A stretch of 64,000 bases of DNA, taken from the NCBI GenBank assembly GCA_029557965.1, contig JAKQIM010000026.1, positions 80,862-144,861 of the forward strand. Reading direction: 5' to 3'. A model generated the notes under the pieces. It did no database searches and was not told where the DNA came from. It was given only the letters and a program-made list of their open reading frames with translations. This DNA comes from Chloroflexota bacterium. Lineage in GTDB: Bacteria > Chloroflexota > Anaerolineae > Anaerolineales > UBA4823. A program made the position numbers and the translations under genes. Positions 1-9,397 of this stretch are shown piece by piece; position 1 is the first letter of the stretch, and every line of letters starts with the position of its first letter.

Positions 1-738
1 CTGGCTGAGGTCACCAAAGCCGCAGCCCAGGTTGAGGCCGATGCGGCGGCCATCGGGCAAGAAGCCTGAGGCAGAAGCCCAGTTCCAGAAGGAGCGGTAA
101 TCCCAAACGCCGCGGCCCCAATCCAAAGAGCCCAGGGATTGGGCCGGGTCGAGCTCCTGGCGCTGGCCGTTGTAGGTGATGTAACCGGATGCGGGCAGGT
201 TGTTGATCTTGCGGTTGTAGTAGAAACGCTTGGGTGGGATGGGAATGACGATGGTCATGGATTGGTGCTCAGGGGGGCAGGCCAAGCTGATCTCAGCTTT
301 GACGCCGCGGCCGTTGTGGTAGGCGGGCCAATCTACGAACAGGTGTCTTTGGCCGGCCTCAGCCACGAAGCGCAGGCTGAGGGCCTTGTTGGCAAAGGAG
401 GTCTCGCCGCTGCGGCTGTCGCGCGGCAGGCGCACACCCAGGCCCAGGGGGGCGACAATGCCCTCTTCGTGCAGCTCGCCGGTGGCAAAATCGAGATTGT
501 AGACGAAGATGTTGCCGGCGTAGCCCAGGTCGGCGATGGTGGCAGAGAAGAAGTTGTGGGGGGTGAAGATGGCGTAGTAATCCCAGCGTTTGATGCGGAA
601 GCGCTGAAGGGGGCGCAGGGCATAGAAGCGGGCCTGCTCAAGGTTGCAGTCGAGCAGGGGCTGGCGAGACCAGCCGACCTGGGCCAGCGTACCTTGAGGG
701 GTCAGGAGGGGGGAGGGGGAAGTGAGTTCGGTTTGCAT
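1..738 (-). CDS. DUF2804-family protein, 3' end outside window
   Basis: An open frame runs from an ATG at 738 to the left edge with no stop: 246 codons of a longer gene. The translation starts MQTELTSPSPLLTPQGTLAQ and includes WDYYAIFTPHNFFSATIADLGY, RFYYNRKINN and SLDWGRGVW. This resembles the DUF2804 family, whose proteins are usually about 330-350 residues with a beta-rich fold and no established function. The ATG is only 6 nt downstream of a perfect TATAAT (minus strand, 745-750), so the mRNA is probably leaderless. That also supports the start choice. It is divergent from glyA-gcvT. Family assignment is from recalled motif similarity, not a search. Confidence 0.7.
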   Translation of the reverse strand, partial: MQTELTSPSPLLTPQGTLAQVGWSRQPLLDCNLEQARFYALRPLQRFRIKRWDYYAIFTPHNFFSATIADLGYAGNIFVYNLDFATGELHEEGIVAPLGLGVRLPRDSRSGETSFANKALSLRFVAEAGQRHLFVDWPAYHNGRGVKAEISLACPPEHQSMTIVIPIPPKRFYYNRKINNLPASGYITYNGQRQELDPAQSLGSLDWGRGVWDYRSFWNWASASGFLPDGRRIGLNLGCGFGDLSQ

Positions 739-744
739 AGTTGG

Positions 745-750
745 ATTATA
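745..750 (-). promoter_or_regulatory. -10 box (TATAAT), leaderless DUF2804 gene
   Basis: A perfect TATAAT on the minus strand ends 6 nt before the ATG at 738. Transcription would start at or next to the A of the start codon. No Shine-Dalgarno sequence could fit. Confidence 0.6.
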
Positions 751-849
751 TAGCGGATCGTTCAGAAGGGGTAGCGGATGGATGACTATTTGGAATTTAT
801 CAGGCAGAGGCTATGCTTTTAGTCACTTGACCCATGTGGGGGGGAGGGC

Positions 850-954
850 TACAATAAAATTGAAAATGGGAGGGAAGGCAGATGTCTGCACCCTTCGGTA
901 GTCACTGTTAATAAACTGCCTTCGGGTAGTCAAACCAACCAGAGGAGCTATTCA
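850..954 (+). promoter_or_regulatory. glyA-gcvT promoter and structured 5' leader
   Basis: A TACAAT at 850-855 is a plausible -10 box, putting transcription start near 862 and leaving about 90 nt of leader before the ATG at 955. In the leader, GAAGGCAG (874-881) can pair with CTGCCTTC (916-923). The enclosed sequence contains a small GCAGA/TCTGC hairpin. An imperfect direct repeat, CTTCGGTAGTCA / CTTCGGGTAGTCA, falls at about 893-905 and 921-933. A GAGGAG Shine-Dalgarno precedes the ATG. It does not match the glycine or THF riboswitch consensus as I remember them. Any regulatory role is inference. Confidence 0.4.
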
Positions 955-3900
955 ATGAGAGACTTTTTGTTTCGCGGTAAATTGGCCGATTTGGATGCGG
1001 CTGTGCATGAGTTGACGGAGCTGGAGGCAGAGCGGCAGTACCGCAAGCTGATCCTGATCCCGAGCGAGAGCCAGGCACCGATGGCGGTGCGTGAAGCGCT
1101 GGCCTCAGCTTTTCAGAACATTTACGCCGAAGGGTACCCGCGCGAAGAAACGCGCTGGCTGAAAGAATCTGAATCGCTGGATTATGCTGCCCGTTTGGCG
1201 CATTACCGGCGCTATGCTGACCGCCGCTATTACAAGGGTGTGGAATATGCCAATACCGCTGAGGAGATTGCCCGGCGGCGTTGTGCAGAGTTGTTTGCCA
1301 CCGGCTCGGTGACGGCTGACGACCTGTACGTCAACGTGCAGGCGCTCTCGGGAGCTCCGGCCAACAACGCGGTTTACCATGCGCTGGTCAAGCCGGGCGA
1401 GACGGTGATGGGCCTGGACCTGCTGCATGGTGGTCACCTGACGCACGGTTCGCCGGTGAACCGCTCGGGGAAGTTCTTCAATGCGGTGCATTACTCGGTT
1501 GACCCGGCGACCCAGCAGATCAATTACGACGCGGTGGAAGAATTGGCCCAGCAGGCCAAGCCCAAGTTCATCATTGCGGGTTATTCTTCGTACCCGTGGG
1601 CGGTAGATTGGGAACGCTTCCGCAAGATCGCGAACTCGGTGGGGGCGTACCTGTTTGCAGATATTGCGCACGTGGCGGGGTTGGTGGCGGCGGGGGTCTA
1701 TCCTTCGCCGGTGGGGTATGCCGATATCATCACCTTCACCACCCACAAGTCGCTGTGCGGGCCGCGCGGGGCGTGTATCCTGACGACGGACGAGCGCCTG
1801 GCGCGCGAGATCGACCGGGCGGTATTCCCCGGTGAGCAGGGCGGCCCGCATGTGAATGTATTTGCGGCGATGGCGGTGGCCTTTAAGCTGGCGGGCACAA
1901 AGCAGTTCCACGAGCTGCAGAAGCAGATCTTGAAGAACTGCCAGGTGCTGACCGACCAACTGCGCGAGCGGGGTTTTCGCATCCCGTTTGGGGGCACCAA
2001 TACGCACCTGATGAACCTGGATTGCAGTACGGTGGTGGGCGATGGCGGGGCCAAGCTGTCGGGCGATATGGCGGCGCGCATCCTGGATATTGCTGGCGTG
2101 GTGGTAAACCGCAACACCATCCCCGGTGACACTTCGGCGGCAGACCCGTCGGGCATCCGCATGGGCACGCCCTGGATCACGCAGCGCGGCTTCGAAGAAG
2201 CCGAGGTGAAAGACCTGGCGGACGTGATTGCGGATGTGCTGTTGGCTTGCAAGCCGCACGGGCGGATCGGTTCTCCAGACCGCCTGCGCCGGGCCAAGGT
2301 GGACTTTGACGCGCTGGAAAATGCCAAGCTGCGCGTGCGCGACCTGGCAGAGAAGGCGGGCGTGGACTTTGAACCGGCCAAGCATGGGTATCCGCACTTC
2401 TATTATATTGATCAGAAACCGCACCAGGGCGAATGGAATGTGTTGGACCTGAGCGGCGACCGGGTGCGGCTGTTCTTGTGCTTTGCGCTGACCAGCGATG
2501 TGGAACACCTGCAAGCCGGCAAGAGCCAGCCAACCAGCCTGGTGCTGCCGAAGGAACGCATTGATGGCACGCTGACCTGCGTGGATGCCTATCATTACCA
2601 ACTGACGGTGCCTGCCAAGCAGGCGGCGGTCGCAGCGGCCTGGCTGCGCGGCCTCTCGGATGGGTATGTGGACTTCGACCACGATGTGATGCGCAAGCTG
2701 CCGGGTTTGACAGTGGTGGAAGAATCGGATGCCGAGCCTGTGGTGGTGACGGATGGCGAGCGGGTTTCGACCTGCAAGCCCTATTTTGTGGGCCTGAAGC
2801 AACTGCGGGGCAACCAGGTATGCGGCGAGGCGCTGCCGGAGTTCAAATTTGAGGAGAAAGAAGGGGCCATTCGCCGCACCCCACTCTACGAGACCCACCG
2901 CCGCCTGGGGGCCAAGCTGATCCCCTTTGCGGGTTGGGAAATGCCGGTGTGGTACAGCTCGGTGGTTGAAGAGCACATGGCGGTGCGCCAGGCTGCCGGC
3001 CTGTTCGACGTGGCGCACATGGGTGTGTACCAGGTGGAAGGCCCAGACGGGGCTTCTTTCTTGGATAGCGTGGTGTCTAACGATGTCAGCTATTTGAACG
3101 TGGGCGAATCATGCTACACCCACTTCCTGGATCCGGACGCCAAAGTGATCGATGACCTGATCATTTACCGGCGCGGCAAAGAGAAGTTCTTGATCGTGGT
3201 GAATGCTTCGAACGATGACAAGGACTGGGCCTGGCTGAACGCGGTGAAAGAAGGGAAAGTGCTGATCGACCGCCAGTTCCCCTGGAAGAAGGCTTACGGC
3301 CGGGATGCCATCTTGCGCAACCTGCGTGACCCCAAAGCGGGGGCAGATATGCGGGTGGACCTGGCCCTGCAAGGGCCCAAGGCGCGTGCCATCTTGTTGG
3401 CATTGGGCAAGACGGGCAAAACCCCCAGCGATGCCAAGACGCTGACGCGGGTGCGCCTGCTGAAGCGCACGCAGTTGTGCGAGGCGCGGCTGGGCGATTT
3501 TGACCTGGTGATTTCGCGCACTGGCTACACCGGCGAGAAGTTCTCGTATGAATTGTTTGTTCACCCCGACCAGGCCGACGCCCTGTTCAACAAGCTATTG
3601 GAAGTGGGCCAGCCGTTTGGCATCAAGCCGATTGGCCTGGGGGCGCGCGATTCGCTGCGCACCGAAGCCGGGCTGCCGCTGTATGGGCACGAAATGGGCG
3701 GCGAGCTGGGCCTGGGCGTGGCAGAGGCCGGGTTCGGCTCATTTGTGAAGGTCTATAAGCCGTGGTTCATCGGACGGCGGGCGTTCATCGATCGCGAACT
3801 CAAGCGCAAGGTCGAGCTGGTGCGCTTCACCTTTGACGATAAGGGTGTGCGCATGGCCCATCTGGGCGACCCGGTGGTGGATCACCGCGGGCGAGTGGTT

Positions 3901-4113
3901 GGCAATGTGACGAGCTGCGCCATTGATCAGGAAGGATACCTGACCGGGTTGGCGATTGTAGAGATGAAGAGCAGCGAACGCGGAACGGCTCTGCACATTT
4001 ACCAGGGCGCGCCGAAAGAAGCCGGCAAGCCGTTGGGGGTGCTGCGCAGTGGCGATCGGGTAATCTTGCCTGGGGCCGTGCACGTGGTTAGGCGCTTCCC
4101 GCGCTTCAAATGA
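955..4113 (+). CDS. GlyA-GcvT fusion: serine hydroxymethyltransferase + aminomethyltransferase
   Basis: This 1052-residue protein joins two folate enzymes. Residues 1-440 are a PLP-dependent serine hydroxymethyltransferase; the Schiff-base lysine is K265 in TTHKSLCGPRG. Residues about 640-1052 are a full glycine-cleavage T protein, with the family opener RTPLYETHRRLGAKLIPFAG, the VSND aspartate region near 705 and the GLGARDSLRTEAGLPLYGHE motif. Residues about 440-640 form an unusual linker (see findings). The fusion would couple methylene-THF made by glycine cleavage to serine synthesis from glycine. The ATG has a GAGGAG site upstream. The partner subunits gcvH, gcvPA and gcvPB lie at 7925-11140 on the other strand. 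The long minus-strand ORF opposite is a codon-bias shadow. Confidence 0.93.
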   Translation: MRDFLFRGKLADLDAAVHELTELEAERQYRKLILIPSESQAPMAVREALASAFQNIYAEGYPREETRWLKESESLDYAARLAHYRRYADRRYYKGVEYANTAEEIARRRCAELFATGSVTADDLYVNVQALSGAPANNAVYHALVKPGETVMGLDLLHGGHLTHGSPVNRSGKFFNAVHYSVDPATQQINYDAVEELAQQAKPKFIIAGYSSYPWAVDWERFRKIANSVGAYLFADIAHVAGLVAAGVYPSPVGYADIITFTTHKSLCGPRGACILTTDERLAREIDRAVFPGEQGGPHVNVFAAMAVAFKLAGTKQFHELQKQILKNCQVLTDQLRERGFRIPFGGTNTHLMNLDCSTVVGDGGAKLSGDMAARILDIAGVVVNRNTIPGDTSAADPSGIRMGTPWITQRGFEEAEVKDLADVIADVLLACKPHGRIGSPDRLRRAKVDFDALENAKLRVRDLAEKAGVDFEPAKHGYPHFYYIDQKPHQGEWNVLDLSGDRVRLFLCFALTSDVEHLQAGKSQPTSLVLPKERIDGTLTCVDAYHYQLTVPAKQAAVAAAWLRGLSDGYVDFDHDVMRKLPGLTVVEESDAEPVVVTDGERVSTCKPYFVGLKQLRGNQVCGEALPEFKFEEKEGAIRRTPLYETHRRLGAKLIPFAGWEMPVWYSSVVEEHMAVRQAAGLFDVAHMGVYQVEGPDGASFLDSVVSNDVSYLNVGESCYTHFLDPDAKVIDDLIIYRRGKEKFLIVVNASNDDKDWAWLNAVKEGKVLIDRQFPWKKAYGRDAILRNLRDPKAGADMRVDLALQGPKARAILLALGKTGKTPSDAKTLTRVRLLKRTQLCEARLGDFDLVISRTGYTGEKFSYELFVHPDQADALFNKLLEVGQPFGIKPIGLGARDSLRTEAGLPLYGHEMGGELGLGVAEAGFGSFVKVYKPWFIGRRAFIDRELKRKVELVRFTFDDKGVRMAHLGDPVVDHRGRVVGNVTSCAIDQEGYLTGLAIVEMKSSERGTALHIYQGAPKEAGKPLGVLRSGDRVILPGAVHVVRRFPRFK

Positions 4114-4161
4114 TCGGACAATCGTAGATCAAGTTTCATTTAAAAGGAGAGAAAGGAAAAA

Positions 4162-5397
4162 ATGGAAACTTTGTGGGATCGTCGTTATGCTCAACGCACA
4201 CAACGGATGGCAAGCTCAGTGATTCGCGAGCTTTTGAAACTGACCGAGCAGCCTGATATCATTTCGTTTGCGGGCGGGCTGCCATCACCGGATGTGTTTC
4301 CGGTGGACGATTTCAAGGCTGCGTGCGACCGGGTGCTGAGCACTTCGGGCAAACAGGCGCTGCAATACAGCACCACTGAGGGCTACCAGCCGCTGCGCGA
4401 GATGATCGCTCGCCACACTGCTCGATATGGCATCAATATTGGCCCAGATAATGTACTGATCACTTCGGGTTCTCAGCAGGCCCTGGACCTGATCGGCAAG
4501 GTGTTCATCAACCCTGGCGACCATGTGTTGACCGAGGCGCCGACTTACCTGGGGGCGCTGCAAGCCTGGAATGCTTACGGGGCCGAGTACGTGACGGTGC
4601 CGTTGGATGATGATGGTATGGATACCGATGCGCTGGAGATGGTGCTGCGCACCGGGCCGAAATTCATTTACGCCCTGCCGAATTTCCACAACCCGGCTGG
4701 TGTAACGATGAGCCTGGAGCGGCGGCGGCGGCTGATCGAGCTGGCTGACCGCTATGGTGTGCCGATCATTGAGGACGACCCGTATGGACAGTTACGTTAT
4801 GAAGGAGAGCATCTGCCATCGCTGGTGGCCCTCGACAGCCAGTTCCGCGAGGAAACGGGCGGGAGCTACCGGGGCAATGTGATCTATCTGAGCACTTTCT
4901 CGAAGATCCTGGCGCCGGGTTTGCGCCTGGCCTGGGTCATCGCTCCGCAGGAAGTGATCCGCAAGCTGGTGCAGGCCAAGCAGGGTGCTGACCTGAACAC
5001 GGCGGTCTTCACGCAGATGGTGGCGCACGAGGTGAGCCGGGGAGGTTTCTTGGACCGGCACATCTGGCTCATCCGGCGGATATACGGTGAGCGGCGCAAC
5101 ATTATGCTGGAGGCGATGGAGCAGTACTTCCCCTCGCAGGTGAGCTGGACCCACCCCAAGGGCGGCTTGTTCTTGTGGGGCACCATGCCCGAAGGCTGGG
5201 ATTCGGCTGATGTGATGAAGGTGGCGGTGGAGAAGAAGCGGGTGGCATTTGTGCCGGGAGGTTCGTTCTTCCCATTAGGAGGCGGCAAGAATACGATGCG
5301 CCTAAACTTCTCGAATGCTTCGGATGAAAAGATCCGCGAGGGCATCCAACGGCTGGGAGAGATCTTGCACGAGCTGGTGGAGACGACCCAGAAGTAA
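4162..5397 (+). CDS. PLP-dependent class I/II aminotransferase
   Basis: A 411-residue aminotransferase of the fold-type I family, in the branch with 2-aminoadipate aminotransferase (LysN) and MocR-type domains. Visible signatures are GGLPSPDVFP, the substrate-loop region YSTTEGYQPLRE, GSQQALDL, PNFHNPAGVTMS, EDDPYGQLRY and the PLP lysine K248 in STFSKILAPGLRLAW. It lies 48 nt after glyA-gcvT on the same strand with a good AAGGAGAGAAAGG ribosome site, so it is probably co-transcribed. A bidirectional terminator follows. The substrate cannot be read from sequence; candidates include 2-aminoadipate, branched-chain or aromatic amino acids, or alanine-glyoxylate-type chemistry that would fit the glycine context. 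Confidence 0.88.
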   Translation: METLWDRRYAQRTQRMASSVIRELLKLTEQPDIISFAGGLPSPDVFPVDDFKAACDRVLSTSGKQALQYSTTEGYQPLREMIARHTARYGINIGPDNVLITSGSQQALDLIGKVFINPGDHVLTEAPTYLGALQAWNAYGAEYVTVPLDDDGMDTDALEMVLRTGPKFIYALPNFHNPAGVTMSLERRRRLIELADRYGVPIIEDDPYGQLRYEGEHLPSLVALDSQFREETGGSYRGNVIYLSTFSKILAPGLRLAWVIAPQEVIRKLVQAKQGADLNTAVFTQMVAHEVSRGGFLDRHIWLIRRIYGERRNIMLEAMEQYFPSQVSWTHPKGGLFLWGTMPEGWDSADVMKVAVEKKRVAFVPGGSFFPLGGGKNTMRLNFSNASDEKIREGIQRLGEILHELVETTQK

Positions 5398-5414
5398 GCG
5401 GTATGTTCAGCAAT

Positions 5415-5444
5415 AAAAAAGTGGCGCCGATGCGCCACTTTTTT
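5415..5444. terminator. Bidirectional intrinsic terminator
   Basis: AAAAAAGTGGCGC and GCGCCACTTTTTT form a perfect 13-bp stem with loop CGAT. The A/T flanks give a U-run on either strand. It serves the aminotransferase (plus) and the FKBP gene (minus). Confidence 0.9.
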
Positions 5445-5459
5445 ATTGCTGGAATTCAA

Positions 5460-6026
5460 TTAGGGGCTGGTGATATTCAGCAGTTGGACTTCGAAGGTAA
5501 GGGTGGCGTTGGGGGGGATTACGCCGCCAGCGCCAGTTTCGCCGTAGGCGAGCTCGGGCGGAAGGATGAGCCTGCGGGTGCCGCCAACCTGCATGCCGGC
5601 AACGCCCTCGTCCCAACCGTCAATCACGCTGCCAGCCCCCAGGGTGAACTCAAATGGGGTAGGGCGCTGGAGGGATGAATCGAACTGGGTGCCATCTTCG
5701 AGCCAGCCGGTGTAATGCACGCTGACGGTGTCGCCGGGCTTGGCGGCTGGGCCTTCGCCAACCACCATATCCTGGTACTGCAAGCCGCTGGCAGTGGTGA
5801 TCATCTCGCCGGTTGCGACGCTGGCAGTGGGAACGGCATCTTCAGCCTGGTTGAACAATTGGTCTTTGAAGACCAAGAGTAAAATGGCGGCGAGGATGAG
5901 AACGACCAGGCCACCGATGACGAGACGCTGGCGCATCAATTTGGAGGCGCGGGCGGCGCGGCGCTGTTCGCGCAGCGTGGGTTTGGGAACTTTGCTAGAC
6001 ATGGATTTCAGGTTTTCTTTGGTCAT
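5460..6026 (-). CDS. Membrane-anchored FKBP-type peptidyl-prolyl isomerase
   Basis: This 188-residue protein has a basic N-terminus ([16 protein letters not shown]), one membrane segment at about residues 36-54 ([19 protein letters not shown]) and a C-terminal FKBP domain. The domain shows [60 protein letters not shown] and [14 protein letters not shown]. It should isomerise prolyl bonds in proteins on the outer face of the membrane. The ATG at 6026 is chosen because GCGGAG lies about 9 nt upstream; an internal ATG at 6002 lacks a site. It starts 13 nt after the TGS/kinase gene and is probably in the same transcript. Confidence 0.9.
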   Translation of the reverse strand: MTKENLKSMSSKVPKPTLREQRRAARASKLMRQRLVIGGLVVLILAAILLLVFKDQLFNQAEDAVPTASVATGEMITTASGLQYQDMVVGEGPAAKPGDTVSVHYTGWLEDGTQFDSSLQRPTPFEFTLGAGSVIDGWDEGVAGMQVGGTRRLILPPELAYGETGAGGVIPPNATLTFEVQLLNITSP

Positions 6027-6039
6027 TATGTATACTCCG

Positions 6040-7791
6040 CTAGGATGGGTTGGATTTCCAGATCTTGAATTCTTTTAGACTTGATCCGCCAATGAATTCG
6101 CGCAGGATCGAGTTATCTGGCAGCAGTTCGGTGGTGATCGGTTCGAACCATTCCAGCAAGGCCAGTAGGCGCTTGGCCTCGATATGTTCTGGGGTGGCGA
6201 AGGGCACCTGGCGCAAGAGGGGTTCGGCCAGGGCTTTGAGGGCCGAAAGTTCGTAAGCCAGGGCCGAGTTGAACATGACGTCGGCGTTTTCTTGGTAGGG
6301 GAAGATGTTGCGCTTCTCGCCGCGGCGGACCGATTCCCAGCGCTGGATGGTGTCGCGGGCGGTATAGCCGCGCTCGCGGGCATCGCGGACGATGCGCCGG
6401 ATGAGGCGGGTGTCGGTGGTAGAGATGCGGTTGTGACGATCGAGGTTCAACTGCGTGAGCGCAGAAGCGTACAGGCGGAAGGTGTGTTCGACGGGGAAAT
6501 CAGGCAGCAGGGCGGGGTTCAGGCCGTGGATGCCTTCGAGGATGATGACCTGCCCGGGCTGGAGCTGGATCTCTTCGCCGGGTTCAGAGCGGCCCTTCTT
6601 AAAGTCGAAGTGAGGGATGCGAACCACCTGGCCCTCTACCAGCAGGCGCAGGTCGTGGGCCAACTGGCGGGTATTGAGGGCGCCGAGGGATTCGAAATCG
6701 GGCTTGCCTTCTGCGTCCAGGGGGGTATGCTCACGGTCAACGAAGTAATTGTCCATTTCCAAGGGGTAAGGCGAGATGCCCTGCGACAGGAGCTGGATGG
6801 TGAGACGCTTGGAGAGGGTGGTCTTACCGCTGGAGGATGGCCCTGCAATGAGGATGATGCGCACCTGGTTGGGAGAACCGGGCTGGCAGCGGGCGTTGAT
6901 CTGCGAGGCGATGTCGGCGACATGCTGTTCGTGGAGGGCCTCAGAGACCAGGATAACCTCGTTGATGCGCCCGGCCTGGATGGCGTCATTGAGCGCGCCC
7001 ACGCTGGCAATCCCCAGGCGGTTGAGCCATTGGCCGTAGAGCTTGAAGGTTGCTAGCAGCTTGGAATACTCGGGCATGGGGAGCAGGCGGGTGGGGTTGT
7101 GGCGGCGAGGAAAACGCAGGGTGAAGCCGCCATTGACCAATTCCAGGTTGAACCAGCGCAGGTAACCGGTGGAGGGCACCATGTAGCCGTGGTAATAATC
7201 TTGGTGGTCGTTGATGCGGTAGAGGGTGAGGTAATCCTTCTGGCGGTGGGCAAGCAGGCGGGCTTTGTCGTCGTAGCCCTTGGCCTGGAAGTAAGCAATG
7301 GCTTCAGAGATGGGGGCCTCGCGTTTTAAGAAGGGTAAATCTGCGGCAACCAGGGCGCGCATTTGGGCCTCTAGCTGTGCCAGTTCTTCTTCGTTGAGCG
7401 GAGGGCGCTGCTTGACCTCGCAGTAGTAGCCGCCGGATGAGATCGAATGGTCGACCGTTAGCACGGCCTCGGGGAATAGTTCTTCGAAGGCCGCATCCAG
7501 CAGGAATGTGAGGCAGCGGCGGTAGATGAGCATGCCATCCGACTCGCCCATGGTGACCGGCTTAACGCGCGATTCCATTTTGATGGGGTAGGTCAGCTCG
7601 CGCAGCTCGCCGTTAACCACGGCCCCCACGATGGGGTTGGCTTCGCCTTCTTCAGTATTTTGAATGACTTTGAGGAATTCGCCGATCGCAGCGCCGCGCG
7701 GTCCAGAAATCACTCTGTCATCGGGGAGATGGATTTCGACTGTGGAACTGGGAGAAACGAGTGAGAAATGATTTGAATTGGGGGTGTTCAT
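6040..7791 (-). CDS. TGS-like domain / uridine kinase-like (PRK family) protein
   Basis: A 583-residue protein. The N-terminus ([22 protein letters not shown]...[13 protein letters not shown]) resembles the TGS and editing-like regions of threonyl-tRNA synthetase. The C-terminal half (from about 310) is a phosphoribulokinase/uridine-kinase P-loop domain with [23 protein letters not shown] and the long EGIHGLNP segment. Such fusions are usually annotated 'uridine kinase' or 'nucleoside kinase', but nucleoside phosphorylation has, as far as I know, little direct proof for them. A minus-strand TACAAT about 45 nt upstream is a plausible promoter, and AAGG precedes the ATG. Confidence 0.85.
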   Translation of the reverse strand: MNTPNSNHFSLVSPSSTVEIHLPDDRVISGPRGAAIGEFLKVIQNTEEGEANPIVGAVVNGELRELTYPIKMESRVKPVTMGESDGMLIYRRCLTFLLDAAFEELFPEAVLTVDHSISSGGYYCEVKQRPPLNEEELAQLEAQMRALVAADLPFLKREAPISEAIAYFQAKGYDDKARLLAHRQKDYLTLYRINDHQDYYHGYMVPSTGYLRWFNLELVNGGFTLRFPRRHNPTRLLPMPEYSKLLATFKLYGQWLNRLGIASVGALNDAIQAGRINEVILVSEALHEQHVADIASQINARCQPGSPNQVRIILIAGPSSSGKTTLSKRLTIQLLSQGISPYPLEMDNYFVDREHTPLDAEGKPDFESLGALNTRQLAHDLRLLVEGQVVRIPHFDFKKGRSEPGEEIQLQPGQVIILEGIHGLNPALLPDFPVEHTFRLYASALTQLNLDRHNRISTTDTRLIRRIVRDARERGYTARDTIQRWESVRRGEKRNIFPYQENADVMFNSALAYELSALKALAEPLLRQVPFATPEHIEAKRLLALLEWFEPITTELLPDNSILREFIGGSSLKEFKIWKSNPS

Positions 7792-7862
7792 TTGACCTTA
7801 AGATGCCTTGGTTTAGTGGATTTCAGGGTCTTATTGTAACACAAGGGCCGAAGTTACGAAAA

Positions 7863-7900
7863 TGAGCGTAGGGCTGTGCGTTGGCACAACCCTACGCTCA
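7863..7900 (-). terminator. Terminator of the gcvH-gcvPA-gcvPB operon
   Basis: TGAGCGTAGGG (7863-7873) pairs with CCCTACGCTCA (7890-7900), with an inner TGTGC/GCACA stem. On the minus strand TTTTCG follows. It lies 25 nt beyond the gcvPB stop. Confidence 0.8.
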
Positions 7901-7924
7901 TCTTAAGGGCTCTCGCCTGAGGGG

Positions 7925-9397
7925 TTACTCTCGATCTAAAGCCGATACACCACAGCACAGCACCAGTTCTTTGGCGGCTTTGACTTCGTCAACACGCCCG
8001 ACCGGGGTGTTGTGCGGGGCATCTTTGAGCAGCTGCGGATTGGTATGCGCTTCTTCGGCGATCTTGAGCATGGCATCGGCAAAAGTATCCAGGGTTTCTT
8101 TGCTTTCGGTTTCGGTGGGCTCGATCATCAGAGCCTCGTGAACGATGAGCGGGAAGTAGTTGGTTGGCGGATGGAATTTGTAATCCATCAGGCGTTTGGC
8201 GATATCCAGTGCGTGAACATCGGGCACTTCGGGCCAGCGGCCTTCAAGGACAAATTCGTGCATGCAGACGCGGTCGTAAGGCAGGTGGTAGGTATCTCTA
8301 AGGCGAGAAAGCAGGTAGTTGGCGTTCAGCACTGCCATCTCGGCAATCTGGCGCAGACCCTGGGCCCCGTGCATGACCAGGTAGGTGTAAGCGCGCACAG
8401 CCATGCCAAAGTGACCGTGGAAGGCTTTGACACGCCCGATGCTCTTGGGCGGCTGGACCAGGCCGTAGAGGGGCGGGGTCTCTTCATCGCCCATGTCGAT
8501 CACATCGACGATGGGGCCGGGCAAGAAATCGACCAGGTTTTCGGCCACGCCCACCGGGCCAGAGCCAGGGCCGCCGCCGCCGTGTGGGGTGGAGAAGGTC
8601 TTGTGCAGGTTATAGTGCAGCACGTCAATGCCCAGGTCGCCAGGGCGGACGATGCCAAGCAGGGCGTTCATGTTGGCGCCATCGCCATACACCAGTCCGC
8701 CGGCCTGGTGCACCATGCGGATGACCTCTTCGACGTTCTCATCGAACAGCCCCAGGGTGTTGGGGTTGGTGAGCATCAAGCCAGCCAGGGTGTCATCACA
8801 TTCCAGCTTGAGGGCTTCGAGGTCCACGTTGCCGCGGGCATCCGACTTTAGCTCGACCACGCGCAGGCCGCTCATGGCAGATGTGGCGGGGTTAGTGCCG
8901 TGGGCAGAATCGGGGATGAGGATCTTATCGCGCTTGTGGTCGCCGCGGGAACGGTGGTAGGCGCGGATGATGAGCACGCCGGTCAGTTCGCCGTGAGCGC
9001 CGGCGGCAGGTTGGAGCGTGATGCCGGCAAAGCCGCCGATTTCCTTGAGCCATTCTTGCAGGTTATACAGCAAGACCAGGCTGCCCTGTACGGTTTCGAC
9101 GGGCTGGAGGGGGTGGGCGTAGGCAAAGCCCGGCAGACGGACGGTCTCTTCATTAACCTTGGGGTTATACTTCATGGTGCAGGACCCCAGGGGATAGTAA
9201 CCCGTATCAATGCTGTAGTTCAACTGCGAGAGACGGGTGTAGTGGCGGATGACTTCCAGCTCTGACATTTCTGGCAGGGGAAGCTCATCGCGCAGCAGGC
9301 CGGCAGGCGGCAGGTCTGACAGGGGGACATCGGGCTGGGGGAAGCGGATGCCCTGGCGGCCAGGGACAGACAGATCACACAACTGTGGTTCACCCAT
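7925..9397 (-). CDS. gcvPB: Glycine dehydrogenase (decarboxylating) subunit 2
   Basis: This 490-residue protein is the PLP-binding half of the two-subunit P protein of the glycine cleavage system. It decarboxylates glycine and passes the aminomethyl group to the lipoyl arm of GcvH. Visible signatures are LSQLNYSIDTGYYPLGSCTM, PAAGAHGELTGVL, IPDSAHGTNPATSAM and NLHKTFSTPHGGGGPGSGPV, which contains the PLP lysine. Length matches the subunit-2 family. Its first codons overlap the end of gcvPA by 8 nt, indicating translational coupling in the riboswitch-controlled operon. Confidence 0.97.
   Translation of the reverse strand: MGEPQLCDLSVPGRQGIRFPQPDVPLSDLPPAGLLRDELPLPEMSELEVIRHYTRLSQLNYSIDTGYYPLGSCTMKYNPKVNEETVRLPGFAYAHPLQPVETVQGSLVLLYNLQEWLKEIGGFAGITLQPAAGAHGELTGVLIIRAYHRSRGDHKRDKILIPDSAHGTNPATSAMSGLRVVELKSDARGNVDLEALKLECDDTLAGLMLTNPNTLGLFDENVEEVIRMVHQAGGLVYGDGANMNALLGIVRPGDLGIDVLHYNLHKTFSTPHGGGGPGSGPVGVAENLVDFLPGPIVDVIDMGDEETPPLYGLVQPPKSIGRVKAFHGHFGMAVRAYTYLVMHGAQGLRQIAEMAVLNANYLLSRLRDTYHLPYDRVCMHEFVLEGRWPEVPDVHALDIAKRLMDYKFHPPTNYFPLIVHEALMIEPTETESKETLDTFADAMLKIAEEAHTNPQLLKDAPHNTPVGRVDEVKAAKELVLCCGVSALDRE

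Noticed and set aside
139..753. 204-residue plus-strand ORF at the left edge
   Set aside because: It is antisense to the DUF2804-type frame, which shows family-like sequence and a clean leaderless promoter.
1105..3018. 637-residue open frame on the minus strand opposite glyA-gcvT
   Set aside because: It mirrors the third-codon-position bias of the real gene, has no ribosome site or domain, and the plus-strand protein is unambiguous.
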